A stretch of DNA of 5,600 nt. Source: Dehalococcoidia bacterium UBA1123. Its GTDB lineage: Bacteria; Chloroflexota; Dehalococcoidia; Lucifugimonadales; UBA1123. The stretch spans positions 1-5,600 of the forward strand of contig DCAW01000130.1 in the NCBI GenBank assembly GCA_002313895.1, written 5' to 3'. The notes under the pieces were generated by a model. The model had not been told where the DNA came from and searched no databases. It was given only the letters and a program-made list of their open reading frames with translations. Positions 1 to 5,600 of this stretch are shown here, one piece after another. The first letter of the stretch is position 1, and every line of letters begins with the position of its first letter. A program made the translations under genes and the position numbers.

Positions 1-249
1 TCCCAGAGAGCATCTTATGCCTCTGTCAGAAGCTCGATCTGACTACAAATAGTCTCCATTAATTCCAGGTCCAAAAGTGTCCCATTTTCGCTGAAGTTCT
101 ACGGTCGCTGAGCAGGGTTACGATCAGAGGTAGATTGACGAGAGTCGAGCCCCTGTCATGATGGCGGCAAAAATTTGGGGTGCGACTGCTAATCTGGCGA
201 ACACGGACAGCGCTTGTGCCTCGACTGCAAAGCCCAAACGCCAACCATT
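1..249. other. Segment with no recognisable gene
   Basis: I see nothing convincing here. The possible reading frames on both strands are short, lack ribosome binding sites and contain no motif I recognise. A 61-codon minus-strand frame (59-244) is Arg/Ser-rich without any protein-family character. This stretch lies downstream of the epoxide hydrolase stop codon. I searched it for a minus-strand terminator and found no stable GC stem followed by a T run. Confidence 0.5.
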
Positions 250-1410
250 TTATCTTGATCTCAACGGACGGAAGAACGCGCGGATGTCTTCGGCCAGCAG
301 TTCCGGTTCCTCTAAGGCGGCGAAATGACCGCCCCTGGGCATCTCAGTCCAACTTTGAAGGTTGCTGTAAGACCGTTCAGCCCATTCTCTAGGCGGATGA
401 CTAATTTCTTGGGGGAACACTGCCATTGCCGTTGGGATATGGATACTCTCTCCGAGATTCAGATCCCACGAGTGATTCTGGTTCTCAAAGTACATTCTTG
501 TGGAAGAGTTAATCGTCTTAGTGATCCAGTATATTGTGATGGTAGTGAGCAATTCGTCCTTGGTGAAGCGACTTTCCAAATCGCCGTGACAATCGCTCCA
601 AGTGCGATACTTCTCTGCAATCCAAGCTGCCAGGCCTGCTGGAGAGTCGTTCAGTCCATAGGCTAGCGTCTGGGGTTTGGTGCGATGCATGTGGGCATAG
701 CCCCCTTCGGTTTGTTGCCAGTTATCTCTCTGATTCAGATGGGCTTTCTCGGCTTCTGATAAGGCCCTGGCCTCTGGCCCAAGATACGGCGACGGCCTGT
801 TCACTGAGGTCAGATGGATTCCGATCAGGTTCTGAGCGTATTCAGACCCCAGGCGGGCGGTAACGCCGGCCCCTAAATCTCCTCCCTGCGCGCCGAATCG
901 TTCATAACCCAGTCCCTGGGTCATGAACGATGCCCAATAATCAGCTACCTTTTGAATTTGAACACCCCGACGGGTTGGGCGGCCTGAAAACCCGTATCCA
1001 GGAAGAGAAGGCGCGACCACGTCGAAGGAATCTTTTGGGTCGCCTCCGTGACTGGCAGGATCAGCTAGGAGTGGGATAATCTTGTGCATCTCGAAGAATG
1101 AGCCAGGCCAACCATGAGTGAGAATCAGCGGCATCGGATTTGGCCCTGTGCCACGCTCATGCATGAAGTGGATGGCTTGGCCTTCTACATCTACCATGAA
1201 ATGATCGAAGGAATTTATCAATTTCTCTTGAGCGCGCCAGTTAAAGTCAGTTCGCCAATATTCCACCAACTCCATCATGTATTTTAGATTGCTTCCATAG
1301 TCCCAACCCGTGTCTGGAATCTCGTCAGGCCAACGAGTATTAGACAGACGATGCCCCAGATCATCTAACACGTCTTCGGCTACGTGCATCTCAAATGGCT
1401 TGATCTCCAT
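250..1410 (-). CDS. Epoxide hydrolase, EHN (microsomal-type) alpha/beta hydrolase
   Basis: The predicted enzyme hydrolyses epoxides to vicinal diols through a covalent ester intermediate. Counting from the ATG at 1410 the protein has 386 residues, normal for bacterial members. The N-terminal EHN region (about 3-110) has the typical IKPFEMHV start and TRWPDE at 25-30. The hydrolase core has the oxyanion-hole motif HGWPGS (99-104), the nucleophile elbow GAQGGDLG with Asp178, and the C-terminal block PRGGHFAALEEPE with catalytic His362. Glu335 in FPQE lies 27 residues before that His, the same spacing as the acid-His pair of mammalian microsomal epoxide hydrolase. Tyr307 may be a ring-opening tyrosine (inference). 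I prefer the ATG at 1408-1410 because GGAGAG lies 7 nt upstream. The frame extends to an in-frame ATG at 1425 and a TTG at 1431, both with poor ribosome binding sites. It ends in TAA. The gene appears intact and lies 83 bp downstream of a ruined transporter gene on the same strand. The substrate cannot be told from sequence. Confidence 0.93.
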   Translation of the reverse strand: MEIKPFEMHVAEDVLDDLGHRLSNTRWPDEIPDTGWDYGSNLKYMMELVEYWRTDFNWRAQEKLINSFDHFMVDVEGQAIHFMHERGTGPNPMPLILTHGWPGSFFEMHKIIPLLADPASHGGDPKDSFDVVAPSLPGYGFSGRPTRRGVQIQKVADYWASFMTQGLGYERFGAQGGDLGAGVTARLGSEYAQNLIGIHLTSVNRPSPYLGPEARALSEAEKAHLNQRDNWQQTEGGYAHMHRTKPQTLAYGLNDSPAGLAAWIAEKYRTWSDCHGDLESRFTKDELLTTITIYWITKTINSSTRMYFENQNHSWDLNLGESIHIPTAMAVFPQEISHPPREWAERSYSNLQSWTEMPRGGHFAALEEPELLAEDIRAFFRPLRSR

Positions 1411-1417
1411 AGCAGAA

Positions 1418-1423
1418 CTCTCC
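1418..1423 (-). promoter_or_regulatory. Ribosome binding site of the epoxide hydrolase
   Basis: GGAGAG on the minus strand, 7 nt before the ATG at 1408-1410. It decides the start: the longer alternatives (ATG at 1425, TTG at 1431) have no comparable site, and the protein family usually begins only a few residues before the IxPF motif. Confidence 0.65.
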
Positions 1424-1493
1424 ATAGTCAACTCAATTATCTAGAGACCGTTTCATCGGTTCTTCCTACGACGCGCTGTCACTTTGACCAGAT

Positions 1494-2930
1494 TTAATTG
1501 GCGAGACCGGGCCGCTCTCTGGCCGCTAACCGTCGCGGTAAATTCGGTCTCGGCAAATACCAGAAGAACACCGCGGACAAGCCATAAATTAACGCCAAGG
1601 GCGCAAGAGCCCAAAAGTAGCTTTGGGTGTTATCGAAGATAAATCCCATCCATACTGGCGTGCTCATGGACATTAACTGGTTTGGCAAATGCTGCCAACC
1701 CCGGAGTGTGGCAAAAGAGCGCCGCCCAAAGAACTCGCCCATGATCGACCAGTTTAAGGGATTTGCGCTTTCAGCGAAGGCCCGCAGAAACACAAAGTTC
1801 AGTAATTGCAATATTAACCCGCTTTGATTCTAAAGGGCCACCATAGACAGAGCACCACTCACCATACACACGGCGCTCGACTTCGTTTTGGAAATCCTGT
1901 CACTCAGCAATCCGACGATTGGATAAAAGACCAAGGCGCTCAAGGAAAGAATTCCGATGAAGGCTGCCGCAATAGTAAGCCCATCCTCTTCGCTTAATCC
2001 TCCGCATTGCAAAAACCAGACCATTACCGGCGCCATCAGAAACGATATCCCTGGATGCACGGTATTTAGAAAGCCTGAAGAGACAGCCAAAAGCCGGAAT
2101 GACGAGGTGGTCATCGCCTCTTTGAGCGTGTAGTCCTGCTCCGCGGGATAACGGCGGGGAACAGGATTTGCCGAAACCGTTTCTACGGGTTGGGTTGTAA
2201 TAACTCTCCCGGCTTGAGTAATATCTCGCGGAGGATCCAGAGGGGTTTGAGGACGCTCGCCATCTGGGAGAAGTCCCATACCTACTGGAAAGCGACGCAT
2301 CAGAAAAGACAATGACACGACCACCGCGATAATTGCGATTCCTCAAAATAGAGCCGTATCGCGTCACCCGAAAGTGAACACCAATAGGCCCACAATCGGA
2401 GCCAAAGCGAAACCGCCCAATCCGCTGCTTGCCGAAACTATGGACATGGCCAGGCTACGCTTACGACGAAACCATTGATTCACCGCCGGAATCGTGGCGT
2501 TGTTATATCCTAATCGGAAACCCACCGACATCAGGCCAACGAATATGAGCATGAAAATTAGAAGGTTGTTGGCGCTTGATAGCAAAATAAATTCCAGACC
2601 GGACACTATGCCGCCGAATGCCACCATAGGCCCAGGCCCCAGACGATCCGTAAAATAACCCGCGATCGGCCCCATGACGCCGCCCTCAAGACGACCCAAC
2701 ATATCTGCCAGGGCGATGGCGGCCACGCCGATGCCTAACTCGCTTCAGATGGGAAGAACATATAGAGTAAAGCCCCGATTGAACGTGCCGTGTTTCAGGC
2801 CGTCAACTAACAACCCGCTGATAACGATCCACCAGCCATAAAACACTCTGGACGGAAATTTCAGCACAGCATCTCTTGGCATAATTTCGATACATGCTTT
2901 TGATGACCAAGGCAATTGTATCTGTGTCAT
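1494..2930 (-). pseudogene. MFS transporter pseudogene (OFA/monocarboxylate-type) with four in-frame premature stops
   Basis: One continuous reading frame of 478 codons runs from ATG 2930 to TAA 1494. It is broken by TGA at 2745-2747 (codon 62), TGA at 2364-2366 (189), TGA at 2343-2345 (196) and TAG at 1830-1832 (367). All pieces are in the same frame, so there is no indel that shifts it. The joined translation reads as a twelve-helix inner-membrane transporter. It has FYGWWIV in the first helix, RLEGG and motif A-like GYFTDRLGP (91-99), the central-loop signature MGLLPDG (218-224), a second motif A-like GLLSDR (340-345), and FGRRSFATLRG followed by a late SxPVWMGFIFD block. This resembles oxalate/formate-antiporter-like and monocarboxylate MFS proteins; the substrate is unknown. 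Codon 189 sits where the family has the Trp of a GWR motif, suggesting TGG to TGA. ATG 2882 (codon 17) is a plausible alternative start; neither has a clear Shine-Dalgarno. The gene lies directly upstream of the epoxide hydrolase, probably a former operon. Alternatives are assembly error or recoding. Confidence 0.85.
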
Positions 2931-2970
2931 GGGCGGCGTGAAAGTGTACCGGTTCTGCCTTCCCCCGTGG

Positions 2971-3096
2971 CAGGACTAGCAGATGTTCGTAGTACTGAAG
3001 CGTCTACGTGTGGACACTGAGATGGTGCGGTTCGCGGAAGGGACCCACGGCCTATATTGGAGCGGCCACACCGACCGCCGGATCGTGAGGCGATAG
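2971..3096 (+). pseudogene. Remnant of peptidase S9 (prolyl oligopeptidase-like) C-terminus
   Basis: From ATG 2983 to TAG 3094-3096 a 37-codon frame reads MFVVLKRLRVDTEMVRF, then a THGL segment, then SGHTDRRIVRR. This matches the end of alpha/beta-hydrolase peptidases of family S9 (acylaminoacyl-peptidase/dipeptidyl-peptidase type). Their consensus there is roughly Q-L/M-F-V-A-L-K-R-L-G-V-x-x-E-x-V-R-F-P-x-E-x-H-G-L, then SGRPDRR. The His of THGL (residue 22) aligns with the catalytic histidine. The frame continues upstream as Q-D-stop-Q, with a TAG at 2977-2979, and before that only faint similarity (YRxC near 2947-2958). The catalytic Ser and Asp regions and the propeller are missing from the window. 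It is therefore a decayed 3' end rather than a small gene, and no ribosome binding site precedes the ATG. The match is from memory of the family, without a search. Confidence 0.7.
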
Positions 3097-3245
3097 TGTA
3101 CTCTGAGGCGGTTCGGAAAATAACTGAAGGGTTAAGAGGAAGCCAGCCGGTAGTAAGCTCCGCTCATCCGAGACCGCCTTCGAGGGAGATGCCTATTCGC
3201 CCTTCCAGCTTGGCGCTATCCTGGCTCCCAACAATCTATCTCATG
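3097..3245. other. Leader region upstream of the SDR gene
   Basis: This non-coding stretch separates the S9 remnant from the SDR ribosome binding site. I find no convincing -35/-10 pair, riboswitch-like structure or operator palindrome. A TTG-initiated 63-codon frame (3057-3248) crosses it without a ribosome binding site or recognisable motif. A piece of that frame (VRKITEGL, about 3109-3135) faintly resembles the terminal helix of S9 peptidases in a shifted frame, so part of this may be further decayed S9 sequence. That is weak inference. Confidence 0.4.
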
Positions 3246-3252
3246 TAAGGAG
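3246..3252 (+). promoter_or_regulatory. Strong ribosome binding site of the SDR gene
   Basis: TAAGGAG, a near-perfect anti-16S match, with 5 nt (TCGAC) before the ATG at 3258. It fixes the start of the SDR and predicts efficient translation. Confidence 0.85.
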
Positions 3253-3257
3253 TCGAC

Positions 3258-4016
3258 ATGGCTGAAAGATTCCAAGGCCAGGTTGCGCTGGTAACTGGTG
3301 GAAGCTCTGGAATAGGCAGGGCGGCGGCTGTGGCGTTCGCTGCCGAGGGCGCCCGCGTCGTCGTTGCCGCCCGAGGGGAAGTGGAGAGCGAGGAGACGGT
3401 GCAATTGATTCGGGACGCTGGTGGCGAGGCTATAGCGGTCCGGACTGACGTGGCGGTGGCGTCCGACGTCGAGTCGCTGGTGGACCGGACGGTTGAAGCC
3501 TACGGCCGGCTGGACTGTGCTTTCAACAACGCCGGGACCAGCGGGGGCAGCGGACCGATCCACGAAGTTGAAGAGGATTCGTGGGATCAGGTCTTGAGCA
3601 TAAACCTGAAGGGCGTATGGTTGTGCATGAAGTACCAGATCCCGCAAATGCTCAGTCAAGGCGGCGGAACGATCGTTAACACCTCCTCGGACGCGGGACT
3701 GATCGGCTGGTCCGGGAGCGCCGTTTACACCGCAAGTAAATGGGGCGTGATCGGGCTAACAAAATCGGCAGCGCTTCAGTACATCGGCGATGGCATCCGG
3801 ATCAATGCGGTGTGTCCAGGGTTCATCCGCACACCGATGACTGATTCCACCGACCCTCGCGCCGAGGAGCAAATGGTCGCGGCGACACCAGCCGGTCGAA
3901 TCGGCACGGTGGACGAGGTGGTCGGCGCTGTCCTGTGGCTCTGCTCCGACGAGGCGTCGTTCGTCGTGGGACACCCGCTGAGCATGGACGGCGGAACTAC
4001 CTCCGGCATGTGGTAG
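3258..4016 (+). CDS. Classical short-chain dehydrogenase/reductase (SDR)
   Basis: A cytoplasmic NAD(P)-dependent oxidoreductase of 252 residues, the normal length for a single-domain classical SDR. The Rossmann cofactor motif is TGGSSGIG (13-20), the adenine-pocket acid is Asp64, and the NNAG motif is at 90-93. The catalytic tetrad is visible as Asn116, Ser144, Tyr157 and Lys161 (YTASK), followed by N-A-V-C-PG (183-188) and a C-terminal MDGG near the cofactor site. The second beta strand ends in A-A-R (37-39) rather than an acidic residue, which favours NADP(H) over NAD(H), though only weakly. The C-terminus GGTTSGMW ends in TAG. The substrate is not determinable; FabG-like, alcohol or sugar dehydrogenase activities are all possible. 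The gene appears intact, is GC-rich compared with the left part of the window, and converges on the GcvT-domain gene with a 151-bp gap. Confidence 0.95.
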   Translation: MAERFQGQVALVTGGSSGIGRAAAVAFAAEGARVVVAARGEVESEETVQLIRDAGGEAIAVRTDVAVASDVESLVDRTVEAYGRLDCAFNNAGTSGGSGPIHEVEEDSWDQVLSINLKGVWLCMKYQIPQMLSQGGGTIVNTSSDAGLIGWSGSAVYTASKWGVIGLTKSAALQYIGDGIRINAVCPGFIRTPMTDSTDPRAEEQMVAATPAGRIGTVDEVVGAVLWLCSDEASFVVGHPLSMDGGTTSGMW

Positions 4017-4129
4017 AGCGCCTCACTGCGGCGTTCGGGCTCTCGATTGGATCGCTGTTAATCGTTAGCGAATGTGACAAGAAGGGGCAGCGCCAGACCG
4101 AGACCGGAGAAGACGTTCAAGTGTTGCAA

Positions 4130-4143
4130 CTCAGAGATCTGAG
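4130..4143. repeat. Small inverted repeat in the convergent intergenic gap
   Basis: CTCAG and CTGAG flank AGAT, giving a 5-bp stem with a 4-nt loop between the SDR stop (4016) and the stop of the minus-strand gene (4168). No T run follows on either strand, so it is at best a weak structural element rather than a proven terminator. Confidence 0.25.
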
Positions 4144-4157
4144 CCGGCTATGTGGGG

Positions 4158-4185
4158 TCATAGTCCGCTATGAGCGGACGCGCTC
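4158..4185. terminator. Possible weak bidirectional terminator-like hairpins
   Basis: Two adjoining inverted repeats lie at the end of the minus-strand gene. TCATAG-TCCG-CTATGA (4158-4173) covers its TAG stop, and GAGCG-GACG-CGCTC (4172-4185) is followed by GTTTC on the plus strand. The two share two bases, so they could not form fully at once. Their place between convergent genes suits termination, but the stems are short and the T run is minimal. This is position-based inference. Confidence 0.25.
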
Positions 4186-5600
4186 GTTTCTGGGGTCGTA
4201 GGGTGGCCTGAGGGACGCGGTAGCCTGGAAACGCTCAGCTCTGACCTCTATCTCATAAGTGCCGGACCGAATATCTGCGGTGTCCACACCCTCTTCGTTC
4301 TCAACATATCCCATGCCGACTGACCGGCCGACTGTGTGTCCGAAGGTTCCCGAGGTGGTCCGGCCAACAACCTCACCGTTCCGATAGATTGGCTCGTCAC
4401 CCAGGAGCAACGGCTCGGGGTCATCCAAGGTGAACACCACCAGCCGTTTCTTAACACCTTGCTCGATCTGTCGGAGGAGCGCGCTTTTGCCGTTGAACTC
4501 AACTGCCTTTTCGAAAGCGACCGCGAACCTCAGCCCCGCTTCAACGGGCGTGTCTTGGTCGGTAAGGTCCGAGCCCCAAGCCCGGTAACCCTTCTCGACA
4601 CGGAGCGAATCCATAGCGTGGAATCCAGCGTGGCGCATGCCGTGCTCTTGGCCCTTGTGCACCAGCACGTCATAGACGTGAGTGGCGAACTCCGTCGGGA
4701 CGTAAAGCTCCCAGCCCAGCTCGCCTACGTAGGTGATCCTTGTGGCCCGGACGACGGCGTGGCCGATTTCGATCTCGCGGCTGGACAGGAATGGGAAGGC
4801 TTCGTTGGAGAGATCGGCGCCGGTGAGACTGGAAAGCAACTCTCTGGACTTGGGGCCCATTACGCCTAGAACGGCGTAGGCGGACGTCACGTTGGTCAGG
4901 AAGGCGTGTGCGCCATCAGGGATACTCTGTTCAATCCAATGGAAGTCGCGCCTCTCTCCGGCTCCACCCGTGACGACCATGTAGCGATCTTCGCAGAGAC
5001 GGGTGACGGTCAGATCAGCCTCTATCCCACCGTGGCGGTTCAACATCGTGGTGTAAACAACCCGTCCCGCCGGGACGCCCACATCGTTAGCGCAAATCCG
5101 CTGCATCACGGCCTCTGCATCGCGACCCTGGATCAGGAACTTGGCGAAAGAAGTCTGGTCGAACAAGCCGACTGCCTCTCGCACAGCACGGTGTTCCTCG
5201 CCGGAGTCGGAAAACCAATTCTGACGCCCGAAGGAATGCTCGTACCTCGGCTCTGCTTCATGCGAGGCATACCAATTGGGGCGTTCCCATCCCGACACCT
5301 CCCCAAAACAGGCGCCCAGCGCGGCCAGTCGGTCGTGAATCGGAGAGCGTCTTACGTCGCGGGCCGTCTCGTACTGGAGGTGAGGCCAGTGCATCCCGTA
5401 AAGTGTGCCTACAGTCTCTACGACCCGGTCGTGCAGATAGCCGGCTCCGTTCTGGAACCCCTGGAACCGGCGAATGTCGACCTCTGTCAAGTCCATTGTC
5501 GGGTGGCCCTCGACGATCCATTCAGCGATCGCTCTGCCCGTCCCGGCGCCCGCCGCGATGCCTGTTGAGTTAAGCCCGGCGGCGACGAAGAAATTCTTCA
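4168..5600 (-). CDS. FAD-dependent DMGDH/sarcosine-dehydrogenase-like protein with GcvT domain (5' end outside window)
   Basis: This is the C-terminal part of a two-module flavoenzyme of the dimethylglycine/sarcosine dehydrogenase type. An FAD-dependent amine-oxidase module makes an iminium or formaldehyde-level product, and a GcvT-like module usually passes it to tetrahydrofolate. The frame stays open to the window edge: upstream of the Met at 5496 it reads FFVAAGLNSTGIAAGAG and AEWIVEGHPTMDLTEVD. That is the usual end of the FAD (DAO) domain, so Met5496 is internal and the true start lies beyond 5600. About 477 residues are visible of a family norm near 800-850. Numbering from Met5496, a linker region (about 10-80) is followed by the GcvT domain with FGRQNWF (89-95), SFAKFLIQG (116-124), and GGIEADLTV whose Asp161 matches the catalytic aspartate of GcvT. 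Then come GYRAWGSDL and TPVEAGLRF (303-324), and a C-terminal GcvT barrel with GTFGHTVGRSVGMGYV. It ends in TAG. It lies tail-to-tail with the SDR. The amine substrate cannot be read from this part. Confidence 0.93.
   Translation of the reverse strand, partial: KNFFVAAGLNSTGIAAGAGTGRAIAEWIVEGHPTMDLTEVDIRRFQGFQNGAGYLHDRVVETVGTLYGMHWPHLQYETARDVRRSPIHDRLAALGACFGEVSGWERPNWYASHEAEPRYEHSFGRQNWFSDSGEEHRAVREAVGLFDQTSFAKFLIQGRDAEAVMQRICANDVGVPAGRVVYTTMLNRHGGIEADLTVTRLCEDRYMVVTGGAGERRDFHWIEQSIPDGAHAFLTNVTSAYAVLGVMGPKSRELLSSLTGADLSNEAFPFLSSREIEIGHAVVRATRITYVGELGWELYVPTEFATHVYDVLVHKGQEHGMRHAGFHAMDSLRVEKGYRAWGSDLTDQDTPVEAGLRFAVAFEKAVEFNGKSALLRQIEQGVKKRLVVFTLDDPEPLLLGDEPIYRNGEVVGRTTSGTFGHTVGRSVGMGYVENEEGVDTADIRSGTYEIEVRAERFQATASLRPPYDPRNERVRS

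Noticed and set aside
59..244. 61-codon minus-strand frame at the left edge
   Set aside because: No ribosome binding site, no recognisable domain, and a composition unlike the real genes.
1900..2367. 155-codon minus-strand frame overlapping the transporter pseudogene
   Set aside because: It lies out of frame with the MFS motifs and its Arg/Ser-rich translation has no membrane segments. It is a shadow of the true frame.
3031..3058. Promoter-like TATATT (3053-3058) upstream of the SDR
   Set aside because: The hexamer at the proper distance (TTCGCG, 3031-3036) barely matches a -35, and the site lies within the S9 remnant.
3057..3248. 63-codon plus-strand frame just before the SDR
   Set aside because: It has a TTG start without a Shine-Dalgarno, a Pro/Arg-rich sequence with no motif, and overlaps the S9 remnant in another frame.
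5063..5077. Perfect 6-bp inverted repeat CGTCCC-GCC-GGGACG
   Set aside because: It falls in the middle of the conserved GcvT coding region and is readily explained by GC-rich codons. No T run follows.
4336..5568. Long plus-strand frames (4336-4869 and 4906-5568) opposite the GcvT-domain gene
   Set aside because: They are antisense to a clearly conserved protein in GC-rich DNA, lack ribosome binding sites and contain no family motif. They are frame shadows.

Overview
This window is bacterial. It shows Shine-Dalgarno sites (a near-perfect TAAGGAG at 3246-3252), intronless genes and tight spacing. Gene content is that of a heterotrophic catabolic specialist: an EHN-type epoxide hydrolase, a monocarboxylate/oxalate-type MFS transporter, a classical short-chain dehydrogenase and a large FAD-dependent dehydrogenase with a GcvT-type folate domain. 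This mix, together with the residues of a peptidase S9 remnant, reminds me of soil or marine Chloroflexota (SAR202/Dehalococcoidia-like) and similar environmental lineages. That assignment is a guess from gene style, not a demonstrated placement.

Left part (1-2930, minus strand, moderate GC): positions 1-249 hold no gene I can recognise. An intact epoxide hydrolase follows (250-1410, minus). Just upstream of it on the same strand lies an MFS transporter (1494-2930, minus) whose reading frame is fully preserved over 478 codons but is interrupted by four premature stops (three TGA, one TAG). It is best read as a recently inactivated pseudogene. The two genes look like a former transporter-hydrolase operon.

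Junction (2931-3257): just beyond the transporter's start, on the opposite strand, lies a short remnant of the C-terminal end of a peptidase S9 (prolyl oligopeptidase-like) gene, including the segment that normally carries the catalytic histidine. The rest of that gene is absent. Base composition rises in GC from about here rightwards, so this is a plausible rearrangement or insertion boundary. The remainder is the leader of the next gene.

Right part (3258-5600, higher GC): an intact classical SDR (plus) converges tail-to-tail on the C-terminal portion of a DMGDH/sarcosine-dehydrogenase-like flavoenzyme (minus) that runs off the right edge. Only the last part of its FAD-oxidase module and its GcvT module are visible.

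I found no rRNA, tRNA, CRISPR array or intact mobile element, and no sign of a new defence or mobile system. The points worth attention are the frame-preserving nonsense mutations in the transporter and the S9 remnant at the composition boundary.
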